The translations under genes and the position numbers were made by a program. A stretch of 64,000 bases of DNA from Legionella_A sp963772805. GTDB taxonomy: Bacteria; Pseudomonadota; Gammaproteobacteria; Legionellales; Legionellaceae. Every line of letters starts with the position of its first letter. The first letter of the stretch is position 1. The DNA lies in the NCBI GenBank assembly GCA_963772805.1, contig CAVYYU010000008.1:744001-808000 (forward strand), given 5' to 3'. Positions 45,361 through 53,831 of the stretch are shown here, one piece after another. The notes beneath the pieces were generated by a model. The model worked only from the letters and a program-made list of their open reading frames with translations. It was not told the origin of the DNA and did not search any database.

Positions 45361-45729
45361 ATGAACAAACCAAATGATTCAGCAAAAAAAGAAAAATTAA
45401 AAATAATTGACTGGCTAACAGACCATTTTCCCGGCGCTTTTTTCAAAAAACCCAATCAAATCAAGCCACTTAAAATAGGAGTGTTTGATGACATTATCGA
45501 TTTTTATGAGCGCCTGGATACACCACCATTCAGCAAAAAAAACTTACGTGAAGCTTTAAACTACTACAGCGCATCGCCAGCATATCTTCATTGTCAAAAA
45601 GCAAACGTTGCCCGTGTTGATTTATTTGGCAATGAAGTTGATGTGGTGACCGATGAACAAGCCAAATACGCCCATCAAAGGTATCAACAACGGTATGTCG
45701 AAAAAAACAAGACAAGCACTCCGGATTAA
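45361..45729 (+). CDS. ProQ/FinO-domain RNA-binding protein
   Basis: A 122-aa minimal ProQ/FinO protein. The domain spans nearly the whole length: IIDWLTDHFPGAFFKKPNQI, PLKIGVFDDI, FSKKNLREALNYYSASPAYL, then VDLFGNEVDVVTDEQAKYA. These proteins bind 3' ends of sRNAs and mRNAs with terminator hairpins and act as RNA chaperones (RocC in Legionella is a family member, involved in competence control). It lacks the long linker and C-terminal domain of E. coli ProQ. Convergent with ubiG. Confidence 0.9.
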   Translation: MNKPNDSAKKEKLKIIDWLTDHFPGAFFKKPNQIKPLKIGVFDDIIDFYERLDTPPFSKKNLREALNYYSASPAYLHCQKANVARVDLFGNEVDVVTDEQAKYAHQRYQQRYVEKNKTSTPD

Positions 45730-45750
45730 GTGCAACCAGTTAATGACCAA

Positions 45751-46446
45751 TCAGGGTTTACGGCAAGCAAGTAAATAATTTGCAGCAACAGAGTCTTGCA
45801 ATGACGCGACACGTGTTAATGGATTATATCCTATGCCTGCCATGCCCACCGTTTCCAATCCTGCTGCTCGCACTAGCGCTGCTAATTCACTGGGTTTAAT
45901 AAATTTCTCATAATCATGCGTTTGTCGGGGCAATAGTTGCAGTATATATTCAGCAGCAACTATCACCTTAGCATAAGCAGTCAATGTTCGATTAATGGTC
46001 GATAAAAATAAATAACCGCCCTTTTTAAGCAAACGCCCACAGTGTTCTATCACTAATTCCGGATCGGCGACATGCTCCAGCATTTCCATGCACGTCACGA
46101 TATCAAAAGATTGAGCCTTGTAATCTTCTATAGGTTGGCACACATAATCAATAATAAGGTGATTTTCTTTGGCATGATGTTGTGCAGAACCAATCGCATC
46201 AGCCTCAACATCAAGACCCGTCACAGAGGCACCTTGTGCAGCCATCCCTTCACACAAGATGCCACCACCGCAACCTACATCGAGAATACCCTGGCCTGAC
46301 AGATCGACAAATCGCTGTATAAAATCAAGTCGCGCCGGATTGATGTCGTGCAGCGTTTTCAACGGCCCGTCGGCATTCCACCATTGTGAGGCGTGTTGCG
46401 CAAATTTAGCAACTTCAAGAGGATCAACAGTAGTTTTTTTGTTCAT
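45751..46446 (-). CDS. ubiG: Ubiquinone biosynthesis O-methyltransferase
   Basis: A 231-aa SAM-dependent methyltransferase for both O-methylations in ubiquinone synthesis. It has the N-terminal EVAKFAQHASQWWNADGPL..LHDINPARLDF signature of UbiG (interrupted here), motif I ILDVGCGGGILCEGMA, ASVTGLDVEADAI, and VTCMEMLEHVADP. The open frame extends to 46533, but MNKKTTVDPLEV at 46446 is the normal start; it overlaps the end of the upstream gene by 23 nt. Confidence 0.95.
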   Translation of the reverse strand: MNKKTTVDPLEVAKFAQHASQWWNADGPLKTLHDINPARLDFIQRFVDLSGQGILDVGCGGGILCEGMAAQGASVTGLDVEADAIGSAQHHAKENHLIIDYVCQPIEDYKAQSFDIVTCMEMLEHVADPELVIEHCGRLLKKGGYLFLSTINRTLTAYAKVIVAAEYILQLLPRQTHDYEKFIKPSELAALVRAAGLETVGMAGIGYNPLTRVASLQDSVAANYLLACRKP

Positions 46447-47164
46447 GATTAGCCAGTAAGTCAAACGGTTTAAAAAATGCCAGTACATCAGAGTTCGTGA
46501 TAAAACTAATGTTATAGGGATGCTCCGCAACAAGCCCCGAGAAAATACTGGCTTCAGGAATCTCTTTTGCTATTCGTCCAAATAAAATAAACTGTAAGGA
46601 GCTATTATACTTAGCCAGCTGCAGAAACAAACTGTGAATAAAAGGCCGCCATTGCCGTGCATGGTAATTAACTTTGCCTTCACTATAAACCAGCGATGCG
46701 TTTAACAGCAAAACGCCATGATTAATAAATGACCGAAATAATTCTCTAGCTGTTTGTACGTAGTGCGATTTATCAAGACTGGCAACCGCTTCTTTGGAGA
46801 AATCAGTAGTTAAATCACCCCGGGCATTAAGTAACATTTTAATTAAGTTACGCAAGGATGTCGCACGATTAACCTCTTTACTCAAGCCATTTTTGCTCCA
46901 CAGGGATACAACTGAATTATCCCAAAAAGCATAACCATTCGCTGAATGCGCGCGAGGATAAGGCGACTCACCAAGGAGAATGTAGCGCGTTGCTGATAAA
47001 GGCATACTAAATGCTGCAAATAATCGATGGTTGTCAGGCAACCAATCGTGAGCGGATTGCAATTGTTGCAGGTAATCCGCGTCCATATGCAAGAGTGCTT
47101 CATTGATAAGCGAATGCCATTCAGGATGTGCTGAGTCCAAGAAATTTCGCATGCGCTCTCCCAT
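46424..47164 (-). CDS. Uracil-DNA glycosylase-like protein, altered active site
   Basis: About 246-250 aa with the alpha/beta fold motifs of family 1 UDG: ILLGESPYPRAHSANGYAFWD where canonical enzymes have GQDPYHG, LLLNASLVYSEGK (LLLN), WRPFIHSLF, and AEHPYNIS for the usual HPSPLS. The catalytic Asp of GQDPYHG is replaced by Ser, so simple uracil excision is doubtful; the His motif is partly kept. Two starts are possible (47176 MASFMGERM, 47164 MGERM). Divergent from the M20 gene and overlapping ubiG. It could be a divergent glycosylase or a non-enzymatic DNA-binding derivative. Confidence 0.7.
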   Translation of the reverse strand: MGERMRNFLDSAHPEWHSLINEALLHMDADYLQQLQSAHDWLPDNHRLFAAFSMPLSATRYILLGESPYPRAHSANGYAFWDNSVVSLWSKNGLSKEVNRATSLRNLIKMLLNARGDLTTDFSKEAVASLDKSHYVQTARELFRSFINHGVLLLNASLVYSEGKVNYHARQWRPFIHSLFLQLAKYNSSLQFILFGRIAKEIPEASIFSGLVAEHPYNISFITNSDVLAFFKPFDLLANHEQKNYC

Positions 47165-47217
47165 AAAAGATGCCATTATATACCGCTAAGAATTATATTT
47201 GCGAGAGTTTACATACA

Positions 47218-48456
47218 ATGCTCAAGTCACTGGTTGAACTAATCAATTTAATACAAGCCAGCCAGCAAACCATGGTGGCGCAATTGCATCAATTTTGTGA
47301 AATTAATTCTGGCTCCCATAATCTCGAAGGCTTGAAAATGATGAGCCAAACATTGCAATCAGTCTTTATTCCACTTGCCGACGAAATTCAGACACGAACC
47401 CTGCCAGAAATATCCATCATCAATATGGCTGGTGAAACAACCACACAAGCCTGCGGAGACGCCCTTTTCATACGCAAACGACCACAACTTAAACGCCGAG
47501 TGCTTCTCTGTGGGCACATGGATACAGTTTATACCCCTCAGAGCCCTTTTCAAACACTAACCTATGTGAATGATAACCATGTAACAGGCCCTGGCACCGC
47601 CGACATGAAAGGCGGCTTGGTAGTCATGTTACATGCGCTGCGCGCCTTCGAAAAAACGCCATTTGCCAATGAAATGGGCTGGGATGTCCTAATCAACGCC
47701 GATGAAGAAATTGGCTCACCAGCATCCAGCTCCTTGTTTGATGAGATAGCAGCAAACTACAAAGCAGCACTGGTGTATGAGCCGGCCATGAGTGCGAACG
47801 GTACGCTGGCTAAAAACCGAAAAGGTAGCGGAAAGTTGACATTAGTTGCTATCGGTAAGGCGGCTCATGCTGGCCGGGCATTTAACGAGGGACGCAACGC
47901 CATCTGCTATCTTGCTGAAGCAATTATGGCAATTAATGCATTAAACGGCTTACGGGATGGCGTTACGATCAATATTGGTAAGATTGCAGGCGGAGACGCT
48001 ATTAACGTAGTCCCGGATAAAGCGGTAGCTAAACTGGATATACGAATCAGCTACCCTGATGATGAACAATGGATTCGCAAGCAACTTGACCAAATTATCA
48101 ATAAAATGAAACGGGATGGTTATTCACTCATTATTCATGGCTCGTTCGGCCGCCCAGTAAAACGGGTAAACTCTTCCACAGAACGTTTATTTTACCGTGT
48201 TCAACACATCGGCCAAGAACTAGGATTGACGCTAGACTGGCAAGATAGTGGCGGTTGTTGTGATGGCAATAATCTTGCTCATCATGGCTTACCTGTGCTG
48301 GATACTTTGGGGGTTCGCGGAGGAGATATTCACAGTCAGCGCGAGTTTATCTTATTAGATAGCTTGGTAGAACGCGCCTCATTGAGTGCCTTGCTGCTCG
48401 TTGACTTGGCTCAAGGCGGACTTGAAAAATTATCATCAACTGACGTGGATATTTGA
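47218..48456 (+). CDS. M20-family metallopeptidase/deacylase
   Basis: A 412-aa M20 hydrolase (ArgE/DapE/CPG2 type), two-zinc, cytoplasmic. CGHMDTVY holds the first zinc His and its Asp, GPGTADMKGGLVVM the bridging Asp, NADEEIGSPAS the catalytic Glu pair, and a C-terminal histidine lies in LGVRGGDIHSQREF. The MLKSLVELIN start at 47218 is preferred; the frame is open from 47170, which would overlap the divergent gene. It lies directly before astA and astD. A role as succinyl-amino-acid deacylase replacing AstE is attractive, but is inference from position. Confidence 0.82.
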   Translation: MLKSLVELINLIQASQQTMVAQLHQFCEINSGSHNLEGLKMMSQTLQSVFIPLADEIQTRTLPEISIINMAGETTTQACGDALFIRKRPQLKRRVLLCGHMDTVYTPQSPFQTLTYVNDNHVTGPGTADMKGGLVVMLHALRAFEKTPFANEMGWDVLINADEEIGSPASSSLFDEIAANYKAALVYEPAMSANGTLAKNRKGSGKLTLVAIGKAAHAGRAFNEGRNAICYLAEAIMAINALNGLRDGVTINIGKIAGGDAINVVPDKAVAKLDIRISYPDDEQWIRKQLDQIINKMKRDGYSLIIHGSFGRPVKRVNSSTERLFYRVQHIGQELGLTLDWQDSGGCCDGNNLAHHGLPVLDTLGVRGGDIHSQREFILLDSLVERASLSALLLVDLAQGGLEKLSSTDVDI

Positions 48457-48542
48457 ATAAAATAATTTTTAACATGGTGAAATAATATCAAAATCAACAA
48501 GGTGGTGTTAAAGTTTTACTACATTAATTAAGGCGGAGCGTT

Positions 48543-49625
48543 ATGACAATGATGTTATTTCGCAGTGCAAAAAATAGTGATTTACCCGCAATTTATCATT
48601 TGGCGGAGCAAAGCGGTATTGGAATTACAACTCTACCAAAAGACATGGAAATACTCTCTAAACGGCTGACCTGGTCTACCTCTTCATTCAATCAAACGGT
48701 GAACCACCCGAAAAATGAGTACTATTTATTTGTACTTGAAAACCCAGCCAATAACAAAGTCGTCGGAACCTCAGCGATTGAAGCGGCTACTGGCCATGAC
48801 TTGCCTTTCTACTCTTATAAAATATCAAGGCACAGCAGTATGTGTCACTCGCTCAATATCCGCAGTGACTATGACGTTTTAAATCTGGTGAATGATAATC
48901 AAGAACGCAGTGAAATTTGCACCCTGTTTCTAGATCCGACCTACCGCCACAATTACAACGGATTATTGCTATCAACTGCCCGTTTCTTATTTATGGCTCA
49001 CTACCCTTCCCGATTTTGCTCACACGTCATTGCAGAGATTCGCGGCATTTGTGATACGGAAGGGCACTCCCCATTTTGGGATGCAGTTGGCAGTCATTTT
49101 TTTCATACGACGTTTTATGATGCTGATAAGCTTACCGTGTCTACAAATAAACAATTCATCTCGGATTTAATACCTAGAAACCCTCTCTATATAAAAACCT
49201 TGACGCCTGCTGCCCAGGCAGTAATCGGCAAACCGCATCAATCATCCATGTCTGCGATGAATATTTTGTTACGTGAAGGCTTTCGCTACAACGATTATGT
49301 CGATATTTTTGATGCCGGCCCCACGATTGAGGCGCCGCTTGATAAAATTCGCACTATTGCCGCCAGTAAAATCATGACGATAAAGAATATTATCGATGAG
49401 GTGAGCAGTAAACGCTTTATATTATCAAATACCAAGCTTAAATTTCGCGCAACAGTGAGTCATGCCATGTTTATTGAAAAACAAAATGCATGCATATTAA
49501 GTAAAGAAACAGCCGAATTATTACAACTAAAAATAGGCGACTGTATTCGCATTGCGCCTTTACAAACCGGTGACACAACTCTTTTTCCGAAGGCAAGTCA
49601 TGAACAACACTCTAAAAACAATTAA
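48543..49625 (+). CDS. astA: Arginine N-succinyltransferase
   Basis: A 360-aa AstA, transferring succinyl from succinyl-CoA to arginine, first step of the AST pathway. The N-terminal MLFRSAKNSDLPAIYHLAEQ, the ERSEICTLFLDP..RHNYNG acyl-CoA region, IAEIRGICDTEGHSPFWDAVG, and LREGFRYNDYVDIFDAGPT all match. GGCGGAG lies six bases upstream of the ATG. It overlaps astD by 26 nt, so the two are coupled. Confidence 0.95.
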   Translation: MTMMLFRSAKNSDLPAIYHLAEQSGIGITTLPKDMEILSKRLTWSTSSFNQTVNHPKNEYYLFVLENPANNKVVGTSAIEAATGHDLPFYSYKISRHSSMCHSLNIRSDYDVLNLVNDNQERSEICTLFLDPTYRHNYNGLLLSTARFLFMAHYPSRFCSHVIAEIRGICDTEGHSPFWDAVGSHFFHTTFYDADKLTVSTNKQFISDLIPRNPLYIKTLTPAAQAVIGKPHQSSMSAMNILLREGFRYNDYVDIFDAGPTIEAPLDKIRTIAASKIMTIKNIIDEVSSKRFILSNTKLKFRATVSHAMFIEKQNACILSKETAELLQLKIGDCIRIAPLQTGDTTLFPKASHEQHSKNN

Positions 49626-51087
49626 AGCAATGCACCATTATGTAAATGGCAATTGGATAGCAGGACAAGGAGCGGCCTTTTCCTCTGTTAACCCAGCCAC
49701 TGGCGCGATTATTTGGGAAGGCGTAAACGCTACCCTTGTGGAAATAAAAACCGCGTGTGCTGCCGCACATAATGCATTAGCACGCTGGTCTAACCTTGAT
49801 GTTCAAGAACGTGCAAAACACATGCAAGCATTTAGCAAACAAGTTGAAATCAAACGAAATGAGCTCGCTCAACTCATTGCGCTGGAGTCTGGGAAGCCGC
49901 TCTGGGAGGCTCAAACGGAGGTCACTTCCGTGATCACTAAGGTAAAGCTATCAATTCAGGCCTATCAGGAGCGCAATGCACCAAAAGAAATAAAAAACCC
50001 GGATGCAACCAGCCACCTTCGCTACAAACCCCATGGTGTTGTGGTCGTTTTAGGTCCGTTCAATTTTCCCGCTCATTTAAGCAACGGCCATATTGTACCT
50101 GCTTTGCTCGCAGGTAATACTATTGTTTACAAACCGAGTAATTTAACACCGGCTGTTGCGGAATTTATTATTCAGTGCTGGCATGACAGTGGGCTACCTG
50201 CTGGCGTTATCAATTGCATTCAAGGAGACGCTGATTGCGCCAAAACCCTATTAAAACAGGATATCCAGGGCGTGTATTTTACGGGTAGTTATCGGGGTGG
50301 TGTACAAATAAACCAGCAATTGAGTGACAGGCCTGACGTTATTCTGGCACTTGAAATGGGCGGAAATAACCCGCTAGTCATTGATACTGTAGACAATATG
50401 GATGCAGCAGTTTACAACACCCTGTTATCAACTATGATTACAGCAGGTCAACGCTGCACCTGTGCCAGACGTCTTATGATTACAGACAATGAATGGGGTG
50501 ATGAGTTTCTCTCCCGTTTTATTAAATTATGCCAAAATCTTCGCGTTGGACCATTTACCAATGATCCTGAGCCATTTATGGGGCCAGTTATCCGCCATTC
50601 ACATGCCTTGGCACATTTGCAAGCGCAACAACAATTACAGTTATCAGGAGGCGAATCACTGCTTACCATGTCATTACTGGCTGATAATACAGGTCTACTC
50701 TCCCCGGGTATTATCGACATGACGACTGTCACCAACCCCGCTGATGAAGAAATTTTCGCACCATTGGTGCAAATTTACCGTTACCATGATTTTGAACAGG
50801 CATTGATGCTTGCCAATAAAACTCGCTACGGTTTGGCTGCTGGGTTATTTAGCGATAATGCAACACGTTATCAACAATTTTACAACACTATGCATGCGGG
50901 TCTTATCAACTGGAATAGACCGACCACTGGTGCGGCCAGCACGCTGCCCTTTGGCGGAATAGGCCGCAGCGGCAACCATCGCCCCAGTGCCTATTTTGCT
51001 ACCGACTACTGTGCCTACCCTATTGCAAGTATGGAGCGTGAGGAACTGACAATACCGGGTCAACTGTTGCCAGGCGTTATTCTATAA
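49600..51087 (+). CDS. astD: Succinylglutamate-semialdehyde dehydrogenase
   Basis: A 495-aa NAD-dependent aldehyde dehydrogenase, fourth AST step. It begins HHYVNGNWIAGQGAAF, has LGPFNFPAHLSNGHIVPALL, the catalytic Glu in LALEMGGNNPLV, and the catalytic Cys in TAGQRCTCARRLM. These extended forms are diagnostic of AstD versus other ALDHs. The frame opens at 49552, but ATG 49600 follows AAGG and begins the family sequence. Confidence 0.95.
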   Translation: MNNTLKTIKAMHHYVNGNWIAGQGAAFSSVNPATGAIIWEGVNATLVEIKTACAAAHNALARWSNLDVQERAKHMQAFSKQVEIKRNELAQLIALESGKPLWEAQTEVTSVITKVKLSIQAYQERNAPKEIKNPDATSHLRYKPHGVVVVLGPFNFPAHLSNGHIVPALLAGNTIVYKPSNLTPAVAEFIIQCWHDSGLPAGVINCIQGDADCAKTLLKQDIQGVYFTGSYRGGVQINQQLSDRPDVILALEMGGNNPLVIDTVDNMDAAVYNTLLSTMITAGQRCTCARRLMITDNEWGDEFLSRFIKLCQNLRVGPFTNDPEPFMGPVIRHSHALAHLQAQQQLQLSGGESLLTMSLLADNTGLLSPGIIDMTTVTNPADEEIFAPLVQIYRYHDFEQALMLANKTRYGLAAGLFSDNATRYQQFYNTMHAGLINWNRPTTGAASTLPFGGIGRSGNHRPSAYFATDYCAYPIASMEREELTIPGQLLPGVIL

Positions 51088-51155
51088 GCGTAGCGATATC
51101 TCCAAACCCAACAATCGATGTCACCAAACTTATTGCGTGCTTTTCAGGATGAATT

Positions 51156-53747
51156 ATGCAAAGAGAGATAAAGGAATTATTAACGTTAAACCCTGAACAA
51201 GCACTAGCTCTGATGAATAGCTCTTTGAATGGTCTAACCCTCAACGAATCTAAATTACGCTTTAACGAATATGGCGCTAATGAGATTCAACAAAAGTCGC
51301 CCCGCTCTCTGGTCTTAAAAGCAATTTCGCATTCCACCAACCCACTCATCGCTATTTTATTAATAGCAGCTGTAATTTCGGCCTTTACAGGCAGTATTGT
51401 TAATACAGTTATTATAATTTCAGTAGTAAGCATCAGCATTGTTTTAGATTATTTTCAATCACATCGTTCATTGCTAGCCGTTGAAAAATTGCAAGAACAA
51501 GTAGCAACAACTGCTAATGTGCTGCGTGATGGTAAGCGCATGGATCTCCTTTGTCGCGAACTAGTACCCGGCGATATTATTAACCTGGTTGCCGGCGATA
51601 AAGTACCCGCAGACTGCCTGTTAATCCGTGCTAAAGATTTACATGTCCAGCAAGCAGCACTCACAGGTGAATCATTACCTGTTGAAAAAGAGTCCGTTGT
51701 ATTAGCGGTTGCTCCAAAAAACCCGGCCGAAGCCATCAATGCGGTATTCTCCGGGTCCTCCGTTGTCAATGGAAATGCAATAGCTTTGGTTGTGGAAACT
51801 GGAAAAAACACTTTATTTGGCCAAATCGCTGAAAGTTTAATAACAACCCCACCTCCAACTGAATTTGAAAAAGGTATTATGCAGTTTGGTCTTTTTATCA
51901 TGAAGACGGTGATATTCCTGGTGCTCTTTGTTTTTTTTGTCAACATTTATCTTGAACACCCACCTATGGAGTCCCTACTTTTTGCTATAGCACTTGCAGT
52001 AGGGCTTACTCCAGAGTTCTTGCCAATGATTACGACTGTAACCTTGGCAACCGGTGCAATACGCATGTCAAAGCAGAACGTTATTGTAAAAAATTTAGCA
52101 GCGATTCAAAATTTCGGCAGCATTGACATCTTGTGCAGCGATAAAACCGGTACGTTAACAACGGGGGTAATGACGCTTGAGCAAGCCATCGATTTGACTG
52201 GAAAAAAATCGGAATATGTCATGCTATTTGCATATCTCAATAGTTTATTCGGAACAAACATTTCAAACGCAATAGATACCGCTGTTTTGAAGAAAGCAGA
52301 TATCAATCCGTTGGATGTGGCCATATTGCAGCACGATCATCCCGACACTCAACCTTATACCAAAATTGACGAAATTCCTTTTGACTTTGAAAGACGATGT
52401 TCCAGTGTTGTTGTTGATCAAAATGGTACGCCGTTACTCATTACCAAAGGCGCCCCAGAGCAGCTGATCACACGATGTTCCAAATACATGATCGCCGGTA
52501 AAACCCACTTGCTTGATGATAAAGCTCATCAACAGTATAAGGCTCAATTTGAATCATTAAGTCAGCAGGGATATCGTGTACTGGCTGTTGCTTATCGTGA
52601 AATGGCCATCCAGGAAGCTTATCGAGCCAAAGATGAAAAAGATTTAATTTTAGCCGGCTTTTTGACGTTTGTTGATCCGCCGTTAGCTGACGCTACCGCG
52701 ATGATTGCGGAGCTGGAACATGCCGGAGTCAAAATAAAAATATTAACCGGTGATAATGATCTTGTTACGCGTCATATTTGCGATGAAGTCGGCATCACAT
52801 CGCCCAAAATAATCGTTGGTGATGAAATTGAGCACCTCACCTTCCCGGCGTTAGCAAAACTAGCCGAGGAGACGCATGTGTTTGCACGCGTATCGCCTCA
52901 ACAAAAGCAACTTATCATTAGTGCCTTGCGCTCACGAGGTCATGTAGTTGGTTATATCGGTGATGGTATCAACGACGCCCCATCATTACATACGGCTGAT
53001 GTAGGTATTTCTGTTTTTGGTGCTGTCGATGTGGCACAAGAAGCCGCTGACATTATTTTATTGGAAAATAATTTAAGAGTATTGTTGAACGGGATTATGG
53101 AAGGTCGGAAATCATTTGGCAATGTTATGAAGTACTTAATGATGGGCACGAGCTCTAATTTTGGTAACATGCTGAGCATGGCGCTCTCTGTGCCATTTTT
53201 ACCGTTTCTACCCATGAAACCCACACAGATTCTGTTAAATAATCTTCTCTATGATGTATCACAAATCACGATCCCCACGGATACAGTAGACAGCAGTTTT
53301 GTACTGAAACCCAAACACTGGGACATTGATATTATCAAACGTTTTATGTTTTATATTGGCCCAGTCAGTTCTTTATTTGATTTCATGACATTTTATGTCA
53401 TGCTCAAATTATTTCATGCATCAGAATCATTATTTCAAACAGGCTGGTTTGTCGAATCATTGGCAACGCAGGCATTAGTCATTTTTGTAATAAGAACGGT
53501 AAAAAACCCATTTAAAAGCCGACCAAGCTTACCATTAACAATAACGGTACTCGCCGTAGTCGCCACTGGAATAATCTTGCCCTATAGCCCACTAGCCACC
53601 GCACTAGGGTTCGTTCCATTGCCAAGCTCATTTTTTGCGTTTTTAATATTAGCTACGATGTCCTATTTGTTTTTAGTAGAAAAAATCAAAAATAAACTAA
53701 TGTGGCGCTGGTTAAAGCGTTCGAGCAGAAGAACTACCTCAATGTGA
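51156..53747 (+). CDS. mgtA: Magnesium-translocating P-type ATPase
   Basis: An 863-aa P3B-type ATPase for Mg2+ import at the inner membrane. N-terminal cation-ATPase domain (LRFNEYGANEI), the TGE loop in AALTGESLPVEKE, phosphorylation site CSDKTGTLTTG (Asp near residue 329), ITKGAPEQLI in the nucleotide domain, and GYIGDGINDAPSLHTADVGIS. About ten membrane helices, with the MgtA/B-type NNLLYDVSQITIPTD. It sits between astD and an effector-like gene, which is an unusual place; no PhoP box or mgtL-like leader was recognised in the short 68-bp upstream gap. Confidence 0.95.
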   Translation: MQREIKELLTLNPEQALALMNSSLNGLTLNESKLRFNEYGANEIQQKSPRSLVLKAISHSTNPLIAILLIAAVISAFTGSIVNTVIIISVVSISIVLDYFQSHRSLLAVEKLQEQVATTANVLRDGKRMDLLCRELVPGDIINLVAGDKVPADCLLIRAKDLHVQQAALTGESLPVEKESVVLAVAPKNPAEAINAVFSGSSVVNGNAIALVVETGKNTLFGQIAESLITTPPPTEFEKGIMQFGLFIMKTVIFLVLFVFFVNIYLEHPPMESLLFAIALAVGLTPEFLPMITTVTLATGAIRMSKQNVIVKNLAAIQNFGSIDILCSDKTGTLTTGVMTLEQAIDLTGKKSEYVMLFAYLNSLFGTNISNAIDTAVLKKADINPLDVAILQHDHPDTQPYTKIDEIPFDFERRCSSVVVDQNGTPLLITKGAPEQLITRCSKYMIAGKTHLLDDKAHQQYKAQFESLSQQGYRVLAVAYREMAIQEAYRAKDEKDLILAGFLTFVDPPLADATAMIAELEHAGVKIKILTGDNDLVTRHICDEVGITSPKIIVGDEIEHLTFPALAKLAEETHVFARVSPQQKQLIISALRSRGHVVGYIGDGINDAPSLHTADVGISVFGAVDVAQEAADIILLENNLRVLLNGIMEGRKSFGNVMKYLMMGTSSNFGNMLSMALSVPFLPFLPMKPTQILLNNLLYDVSQITIPTDTVDSSFVLKPKHWDIDIIKRFMFYIGPVSSLFDFMTFYVMLKLFHASESLFQTGWFVESLATQALVIFVIRTVKNPFKSRPSLPLTITVLAVVATGIILPYSPLATALGFVPLPSSFFAFLILATMSYLFLVEKIKNKLMWRWLKRSSRRTTSM

Positions 53748-53831
53748 GCTTACTGGTAAAAATTCGAGTGTTTTATCGGGGTTACTTAGTTAAACTAGAC
53801 GGATCCAATGCCATAAAGAAATGAGAAGTTC

